Part shown: piece by piece, positions 57,259-64,000 of the stretch
Layout of the letters: every line of letters begins with the position of its first letter
Numbering within the stretch: the first letter of the stretch is position 1
Source of the DNA: Geosiphon pyriformis
Taxonomy: Eukaryota > Glomeromycota > Glomeromycetes > Archaeosporales > Geosiphonaceae
NCBI GenBank assembly: GCA_016748015.1
Contig: JAAOMT010000134.1
Location: forward strand, 559,341 to 623,340
Direction: 5' to 3'
Length of the DNA stretch: 64,000 nt
Translations under genes and position numbers: made by a program
The notes under the pieces: generated by a model
Told to the model about the DNA's origin: nothing
Seen by the model: only the letters and a program-made list of their open reading frames with translations
Database searches by the model: none

Positions 57259-57453
57259 TATAAATTGATTTTTGTTTATCTTTTGCTAAAATCTATACAA
57301 AATTATTATATCATGTAAGCAAAAAGTTAGGTTATCACAATCTTAAAATAATTGATAATTGTAGTCTTTAATAATTCTTGTTATTGCAAAATATAATTGA
57401 AATTGATTCGTGGTTTTTTAATATATTTAAATTTAATATTTGTTGTTTTAATT
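56689..57453. other. AT-rich intergenic
   Basis: 3' flank of the ankyrin gene, then AT-rich DNA with an ATT run at 57226-57258. No exon recognised. Confidence 0.6.
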
Positions 57454-58178
57454 TTAAATATATGGGCGAATTCTGACCTCAATTTTGTTGATTGTATCTT
57501 TTAGCACTGGTAAGATATCTGATCATTCTTGCCTAGTTATTTCTCGTAAGTTTCCAGCATGACGTTTTGTACACACTGCTTAATGAGCTTTAGTTTGTGA
57601 TCTCAATATTAAACCAGAAAAAACTCCCTCCAAAGTCTGACAATCAACATTTATACATTTTTTTTTCATGTACCTTAACATTATCACAAGTATGACAAAC
57701 TATTTCATCTTTTTCTACACTTTTCGTGTAAATATAACTGGGAGTGTTATCATCTTTTCAATTAAAATGTTGATCTTGTTTACCTCTTTCAATTTCTTTC
57801 TGGCAATTACGACATTGGGAACATTTATAACCTCGACTGTCTTCATAAGCAGTGACATCTCAATCCAACATAATTTTGCATTGAGGACAATATGTAGTGA
57901 ATCTATCTCATCTCCCATTGCCTTTGTCGTTTAACCTTCTCACCCTAAAAGGTCAATCAAAATTTTCTTTATTTTTTAACCTTTTGTAAAGTTTCTCTAA
58001 AGATCTTTTTTTTATTTCTTTCTCAGTCCGCAGTTTTTTCATCTAATTCTTTTTGAATTAAATTTTGTGAACAATTTCAATAACAGAATTCAACATGTTC
58101 TCTTTCTTCTTCATCTCATCAGTTAAAAGTTAAACCTTCTTTTATATTATTACAATTAAAACATTTTTCTTTAGTCAT
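57454..58178 (-). pseudogene. Cysteine-rich zinc-ribbon pseudogene with many TGA codons
   Basis: Begins at ATG 58178 with MTKEKCFNCNNIKEGLTFN. Three frames, joined by two frameshifts, together hold Cys pairs: CFNC, CY-x-NC, TYCPQCKIML, YKCSQCRNC, IVCHTCDNV, then DCQTLEGVFSGL and AVCTKRHAGNLREITRQE. Ten TGA codons fall at places that fit Trp (for example FN-TGA-TGA-DEEE, CY-TGA-NC, FD-TGA-PF, LD-TGA-DV, QE-TGA-SD). There is one internal TAA, no TAG and no TGG. Host genes here use TGA as stop. It is therefore dead in the nucleus; it could be a decayed fungal gene or DNA from a UGA=Trp genome. I do not recognise the protein. Confidence 0.6.
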
Positions 58179-58314
58179 GATTACTTATTAATATAGTAAG
58201 TTTTAAGCAAAAAAAAAAAGGCACGATAACTATTTTAATACAAAAAAAAGCTTTGAACATTAATACTGTGTTCAGAAATCTCATTAAAAGCTGAAATAGA
58301 ACAGTAAGTTTGTA

Positions 58315-58518
58315 TTAAAATTTTTTGTCCGGATATTTTTGTCTTTTGTTTTGTAATGGTACATCATTATCCTGCTTTCTTCTCTTAATATTTATTATTT
58401 TTCGTTCTTGATAAATTTCATAAGTAATTTTTTCGTTATCTAGATATTCTTGTAAAGACTTGGTTTCCATTAGTTTGAAAATGTAAGGTACAATTTTATC
58501 ACCTTGTTTTTTTTTCAA
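58315..58518 (-). pseudogene. Lys-rich ORF fragment upstream of the zinc-ribbon pseudogene
   Basis: 67 codons from ATG 58518: DKIVPYIFKLMETKSLQEYL and EKITYEIYQERKIINIKRRK. It follows a run of nine A. The frame before the run (TPGKISLCAKYRAKPVSYMK) looks like the same protein, with one TGA in a Trp-like place (FQ-TGA-SV). Codon choice is A/T-ending. Same strand as the pseudogene at 57454-58178, 137 bp away. Unknown family. Confidence 0.4.
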
Positions 58519-58791
58519 AATGCTTCTGATAGTGCTGTAATTCTTTTTTCATATAGGATACAGGTTTAGCCCTATATTTAGCACACAATGAAATTTTACC
58601 AGGTGTTACAACTGATCACTGGAAGATCATTGATAATTGAATGTTACCATTTGCACTGAGCTCACATCAAAGCATTCAAAAAAAACAAAAAAAAAACACC
58701 ATAATTCTTGATCAAAGTGTCTGAGCAACCATACACAATTATTTATTAGAATAATGTGGTTACTATTTATAACATCTAGAATTTGTGCTAC

Positions 58792-60400
58792 TCAACAATC
58801 AATCTCTATGGGTAGTCTTAAAACATCCCGAACAGTTTTTGCCTCAGGCCGCAACACTTCGCAGTTAATTTCTTCTAAAATTGTTGCTTGCATAAGCAAC
58901 TCATCCTACAGGAAGAGAGGCAAAGTATTTAGAAGAATTTCGTGTATAAACATCAAGCAATGCCATAGTTTTAATCTAAATAATACATGGAATATTCCCA
59001 TAAGTTGGAGGATAGTTTTGTATTTGGTGCGACCGTCAAAAGGGAAGGGTATGGTAGCTGTCGCGAGCTCAGTGGCGAAGAAGTGTCCATCTTCCAGCAT
59101 ATTCATGGAGTAAAGCGTTAACCGGTCATCTGAGAAGAGAGAACACTTTTAGAATTTCTGATAGCCATCATGATTATCACATAAAATGCCACCTACCGAT
59201 CACAAGACTGCTAAAGACCTTTAATCGGATTGCAAGCTCAATTTTACAATCGAGATGATTGGGAAGTAGGGATACTAGATTTAATATGTCAGTCCTCAGT
59301 GTCTTCTTCGTGTCACCGATTGTGTGACGTGTTGTATAATTTGACGGTGGACCAGCAACCTCAAGATGGAAGATTTCCTGGTTATCCGCGAGCCGAATTC
59401 CTTTTGAATCAACTTTTACAATGCCTGATGTTGTCGCTGACTTCGCAATTTTTGCAGCTCGTTCATGTGCTTCGATCCATTCAAACGATATCGTGCCAAA
59501 TGTGGTTTCGTAGAATTTGAAAAGAGAAGCAATATTGTATGTGGTAAATTTTCGCTCGCGTTCATATTGTACTGAATTTCATGGGAAAATGTATCTGCTT
59601 ACCACCATCAGTATTGTTAGAGCCCGCAACGCGTGGTTTTTCCGCTAAGCTCACATCTAGCTCCTTGATGATCTCGCCAGTCTGCTGCATGTATGCAGCA
59701 TCAAAAAACGTCCAACGCAACAATCTGACTCTTCTGCTTTGAGGCAGCCTTGGGAATCAATCAGGTGGATAGTGCATAATTAACATTCGTTGTCTAAGGA
59801 AATACCAATATCGTGTTATATACCTTCTTCTGAGCAAGTTCCTCATCAAGCCTAAAAGATTCCAAAAGCCCCTGCAATGTGGTCGGAGATTTCTGGAACA
59901 ACAAAAAATCTGAAAATATTCGCTCTAAAGGGAACATCCCGAACATATGCCATACAAGGAACTACACCCGAAGCCCCAGGAAGGAGCGATACCCCCCCCC
60001 CCCCAAGGCTGTATGACAGCAGGAACTGCGGGTGGAACGACACCACCTCGAGGAGGAACGACACCCCCCCCCCCCAAGGCTGCGCAGACTCCCGGTTCAG
60101 AAAATGTGAGAAAGAACAACGAAACGAAAAACCTATTTTGAGAGGAATTTTGCCATATTTCGTTGGTCATCATCCCTGCTTTCGTCAGTAATGATAGTAT
60201 TTAGGATTGTTAAGTAGCACTTTTCCAGTGTCGCGAGCAACTCTTTAGACAAAGCAGCAGTAGCCCAGAGAGGCTTCACTGCCATCAGAAAACCAGTTAA
60301 CGACCAGTGAACGAAAGGCATATCTTCAAAGTAGGAGGTCGCCACACTATCTGAAAGTTTCAAGAACGTCAGTGATGCAAATGAATACCTGGGTAGATTT
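58792..60400 (-). pseudogene. Multi-exon gene of an unnamed AMF-type family, probably broken
   Basis: Minus strand. In order: LSDSVATSYFEDMPFVHWSL and MAVKPLWATAALSKELLATL (about 60360-60135); SPTTLQGLLESFRLDEELAQ; AASKQKSQIVALDVF; DAAYMQQTGEIIKELDVSLA; VQYERERKFTTYNIASLFKF and EWIEAHERAAKIAKSAT; HLEVAGPPSNYTTRHTIGDT; DDRLTLYSMNMLEDGHFFAT; and DELLMQATILEEINCEVLRP to the stop TGA at 58792. Three introns have clean GT-AG borders and phase. Two faults: a run of six T in coding sense near 59705 shifts the frame by one, and the first exon meets TAG before its donor. Poly-C repeats lie in the stretch that should be the first intron. No named domain. I recognise the style of an expanded Glomeromycotina family, from memory only. 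Confidence 0.6.
59978..60086. repeat. Two poly-C repeat units inside the broken gene
   Basis: Two imperfect copies of GGAnCGAnACCCCCC with 12-14 C followed by AAGGCTG, separated by a related short unit (GGAACGACACCACCTCGAGG). Such C runs are foreign to the surrounding AT-rich DNA. The complementary strand carries the G runs. Confidence 0.85.
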
Positions 60401-60609
60401 AAAACGTACCAAATAGTTTTTTAATTAAAGGCCTTGCCCATTGTCAAAGCAAGTTGTAGCTAAAGCTAATAATTTAACAAATGAGTCACGTGGAGATTAA
60501 TTACATCAGATTGTTTTTATTAACGTAAGCACTTCAAAAATAATCGCGAGCTTGCAAGGGAGGGAAGCAGTCGGCGATAACTGTCCCTATTCTTTGGGCT
60601 TGCTAAATA

Positions 60610-61045
60610 TCAATTTTCGTAATTCCCCTCGCCATGATATCTCCTCTCGTTTTCTTCCCAAGACGCTATTAATTTTAAGGTGTTGGGTTTGGAATTCGTT
60701 TTCTGTTTGTAAAAGTTCTCCACCGTAGAAGCTCCAATGGTACCCTTCCCGAGGTCTTCAACGAGCTTTTTAAACTCGTCCCAGAGTGTTAGAACGTCTC
60801 CCTCATATGACTTGATTGGTTTCGGAGAGTGATGTTTATCATTTGGAAACATGCAATGGTAAAAACTGCATGTGAGCTGCTCGTCGCGAGCATCCAAGCA
60901 AATAAGAGCAAAAGCATAAAAGCTTCTGCCATTTTGGAGAGAAATATCTGCAAATGGAAACCAATTAGCATTTTTTGCTGCATGCAGGCTGTTGTCAGAA
61001 ATCAAAATAACGAACCATCTTTATTGAATGAAGGCTTTTTGGATA
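60610..61045 (-). CDS. Unknown protein, single visible exon
   Basis: About 131 residues open from around 61005 to TGA 60610: DNSLHAAKNANWFPFADISL, RSFYAFALICLDARDEQLTC, FYHCMFPNDKHHSPKPIKSY, TLWDEFKKLVEDLGKGTIGA and NTLKLIASWEENERRYHGEG. No family recognised. No ATG in frame at a good place; the exon may begin after an acceptor AAAG at about 61025 and an upstream exon near 61155 (MNSHSPKHLLQHIL), behind TATAAAAG, is possible. It lies 250 bp upstream of the preceding feature on the same strand and could be its 5' part or a separate gene. Confidence 0.4.
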
Positions 61046-62177
61046 GTGTGAATGTTTTGCTCTCGATGAGAAAAAACCATGTACAGTCTCTTTTGTGTGT
61101 TTTGAGAATATGTTGCAGCAAATGTTTTGGTGAATGTGAATTCATCTTGCTTTTATACACTGATGCTAGTCACTTGCTTATAAGCAAAATCTATAAATCA
61201 AGCAAAGCCTTACCAAAATTTTATCAGCTAAATTAGTTGATTTTCCAGCCACACCAGCCTCTTTCAGCTCACATGATCAAAAGTTCACTTTGGTTTTGTT
61301 GCAGTCTGCCCCATATTACATTACAAAACAAATAAGTGATATAAATCTAATAATACTTTCCTAGTTGAACCAGGAACCGTTTTGAAATATGCAGCTTTTC
61401 CCATGCAGGGGTCTAAATTTTAACCAGAAATTCTTTTTTTGATTTCGGTTTTTTTTTTTGAATTTATTGAAAATAAACAATTAAATGTTACATATTGTTT
61501 TTTTATTATGAAAGACTGAATGCGTGGTCGTATGGCTCAAAGCAGGATGATATTGTTATTTACGATTGTAAAGAGAAAATAAAATTTATGAATTTTCAGT
61601 TTAGCTGATACTGCATTTAGGAGACTATAGCAGATTTCTCACAGACAGTTACACATCCAACAAACTAAGCATTTTTGAAAGCACCAACAGTTAGTTGTTA
61701 TTCAAGAAAATAAACAATCTTCTAAAATGAAAATGAAAAAAGGTTTAACCAAACAACTAACGCTCTCAAGTCACACAATACCACGAACAGTTTGATACTA
61801 CAAACTCCAATATGATTTGTGACTTTCCCGCCTCTCCCTCTTCAATAAAGTTCTCAAAACGTTGTTCATCGACTTACCGGTTCACTCGCCTTCTTTTTTT
61901 TTGTTGGTGTGAATCAACAACTCCCACTTCTTACAATCTTTTTTTCTAAGTTTCAGCTTCAGGCTCAGGTTCAGGTTCAGGTTCCTTATCATACACCCAA
62001 CCAAAGTCTTGTAAAAGAAACTTTATTCATCAACTCAGCTAACAAACTGTTTTTGACGACCTTTTAGAAAGCTGAAGATAATTGTTCTTTGTAATTTACC
62101 TTATTCCTTAAAGAATCCTTTGTTCGTCCTAGTCAAAAGTAAAAGTAGCAACCAATAAGTTTTTAGTAAGAACAACT
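61046..62177. other. Intergenic before the SDR gene
   Basis: About 1.1 kb. Includes TTCAGGTTCAGGTTCAGGTT-type hexamer repeats (61955-61985) and CT-rich stretches (61830-61880) that may be promoter. No exon supported. Confidence 0.5.
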
Positions 62178-63986
62178 ATGTCACCTGCTCCAACAGTACT
62201 CATTCTCGGGGGAGTCGGCTTTATTGGTCGAAGCTTAGTCACTTATCTTGTAGAAAATAACCTGGCATCCGAGATAAGAGTTGTGGACAAAGTTTTACCT
62301 CACACTGCCTTTTTTAACGAGAGACAACGAGAGGCTTTTAAAAGGGTAGAGTACATTCAAAAGAACCTGGCCGACCCTGGTACGAATTTTATGTTTTCGG
62401 AGTGGTCGTGGTTGTGGTTGTGGTGGTGGTGGTGGTGGGGGTGGGGGTGGTTGTGGTGGTGGTGGTGAAAGTTTTCAATATCAGTGAACAAAGAAAAGAC
62501 TTTCTTGATTCGGATCGAGAAATTCTTATTATTGAATCTCCATCATAACTTCAACTTACAAACTGACAAAGTTCGATTTTTATTTTCTGATTTAAGCTTC
62601 TATTGAGCTTATCTTTACACGAAAGGATGCAGATCCCTATGATTTCGTGTTCAACTGCGCGGCCGAGACGAAATATTCAATGAATAAGCGAGTATGTCCG
62701 GAAATTTTACATTATTTTTCAAATTTTTAGGCATTTTTAATCAATCATTTCTCATCTCATTTATAGTTTTACGAAGAACGTATATTCCTCCTCTCAACCC
62801 GTAATGGAAGAGAAGCAGCCAAACGCGGCGTTAAATGTTTCGTTGAGCTCTCAACTGCGGAAATTTATCAATCAGACAAGGTTTGTTTTTTTAAGAATCT
62901 ATTAATACGTAATTGAATTAAAAATTAATTTTTGAAATTGAAATCGTTCAGAATCCTAGCAAAGAAGACGAAAAGGTCAAGCCTTGGACCACAATTGCTA
63001 AATATAAGCTACAAGCCGAAGAAGAACTCAAAAAGATTCCTGGGTATGAGAGGTTATAAGTTCCTCATTTGTTGATTATAATTTTAATTTAATTTACTTA
63101 ATTATAAAAGTTGAAAATTTTAGCTTGAACCTTGTAATTCTCCGGCCTGCTATAGTTTATGGTATTGGCGCAACCGGAGGGTTAAGTAAGTGTTCTTTGC
63201 CTAATATTGCATTTTTTTCTGTTGTGAAATATTTATTTGATTATCACACTTACTCAACATCGAATTTATCATTTTAGCACCACGTCTTGTGTGTGGTAGG
63301 ATCTATAAAAGTTTGAAAGAAGACATGAAATTTTTATGGACCAAAGATCTCAAAATCAACACGGTACATGTGTCTGATGTTGTTCGTGCTATGTGGTATG
63401 TTGCCGTTTGGTATCGGGATAACGACAAAGCTGGGAATGGTGCTTTGGTATACAACTTGGCTGATTCTGGCAACACAGGTGAATTTATTGACAAGTTTTT
63501 TCACATTCAATAATTTAAATTTCAGCAATCCTCATGATTTCTTTATTTCCAATAGATCAAGCGAAGGTAAACAAATTTATTAGCAAAATTTTTGGAATAT
63601 CTACAGGCTTTCAAGGATCCATGATCTCTAGCTTTGCTCAGGTTTGGAATAATATTTTGATTCATGGTCTTCTGAATTATTGCTTAAATGCTGATAAAAT
63701 TTTTCAACAAATTATCCAGCTAAACCTTGATGATGCTACTGAAGATATAAACGACAAACATGTTGGCCCATGGTCAAAACTACAACGAGAATCCGGGATA
63801 AAAGTGACTCCGTTGAGCCCGTACCTTGACAAAGAGCTGCTACTCAACAATGCTTTATCGATTGACGGCACGAGAATCACCAAGGAGACCGGCTTCAAGT
63901 ACGAAGTTTCCGAAGTCACTTTAGAAAAACTTCAAGAGATGATAGAAGATTTCAAGAAATCAAATTTGTGGCCAAAAGATGAATAA
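62178..63986 (+). CDS. NAD(P)-binding epimerase/dehydratase-type protein (extended SDR)
   Basis: Rossmann-fold oxidoreductase; substrate unknown. Eight phase-consistent exons: 62178-62379, 62597-62691, 62767-62880, 62952-63043, 63124-63185, 63278-63478, 63556-63641, 63720-63986; 372 aa. Nucleotide site VLILGGVGFIGRSL (GxxGxxG); acid RVVDK at the end of strand 2; FNCAAETKYS; ELSTAEIYQSDK; NLVILRPAIVYGIGATGG; NTVHVSDVVRAMW; VYNLADSGNT. The usual YxxxK site would be at AKYKLQAEEEL, where the Lys is not in the standard place, so catalysis by the normal mechanism is uncertain. Intron 1 holds a GGT-rich run (62402-62468). The gene ends just before the window edge. Confidence 0.88.
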
Positions 63987-64000
63987 TGAAGAATTGCTTT

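Noticed and set aside
60789-60983. Minus-strand frame with a signal-peptide-like stretch (MAEAFMLLLLFAWML)
   Set aside because: It overlaps a longer, more protein-like frame (RSFYAFALICLDARDE). The hydrophobic run is probably a frame shadow.

Overview
This window is nuclear DNA of an AT-rich, intron-rich fungus. Host genes have many short introns (donors GTAAGT, GTATGT or GTTTGT). The repeats match families I know from arbuscular mycorrhizal fungi (Glomeromycotina, Rhizophagus-like): a Ty3/Gypsy element with a dUTPase domain and a two-ORF LINE. A multi-exon gene near 59 kb also has the character of a family expanded in these fungi. The lineage call rests on family recognition, not on a marker gene.

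Layout. 0-13 kb is a dense block of conserved genes: the 3' end of valyl-tRNA synthetase, proteasome alpha-1, a fumarate reductase fused to cytochrome b5, an unnamed protein with several SUMO-type motifs, the Elongator subunit Elp3, and a fungal protein with a possible nuclease-like fold. 13.5-41.2 kb is a transposon island. A truncated LINE is abutted by an LTR array (LTR1, defective Gypsy body, LTR2, near-complete Gypsy body, LTR3, 28 bp, LTR4). A second, nearly full-length but decayed LINE follows, then 2.5 kb of extreme AT sequence. 41.2-56.7 kb returns to host genes: mitochondrial ribosomal protein mL38, a USP12/46-type deubiquitinase, ribosomal protein eS7, ubiquilin, a DsbA-like thioredoxin-fold protein, TRAPPC13 and a Yar1-like ankyrin protein. 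57.4-61.2 kb is accessory: a cysteine-rich pseudogene whose frames open only if TGA is read as Trp, a lineage-type multi-exon gene carrying poly-C repeats in a non-coding stretch, and an unknown ORF. The window ends with an eight-exon NAD-binding epimerase/dehydratase-type gene.

Most host genes belong to housekeeping: protein synthesis, tRNA modification, and ubiquitin/proteasome turnover (alpha-1, USP, ubiquilin). I see no sign of a single pathway cluster. The points most worth a second look are the TGA-rich zinc-ribbon pseudogene (possible DNA from a UGA=Trp endobacterium), the dUTPase-bearing Gypsy array with a non-canonical RT motif in both copies, the 14-nt microexon that splits the catalytic Cys codon of the deubiquitinase, and a near-identical 22-nt element upstream of two unrelated genes.
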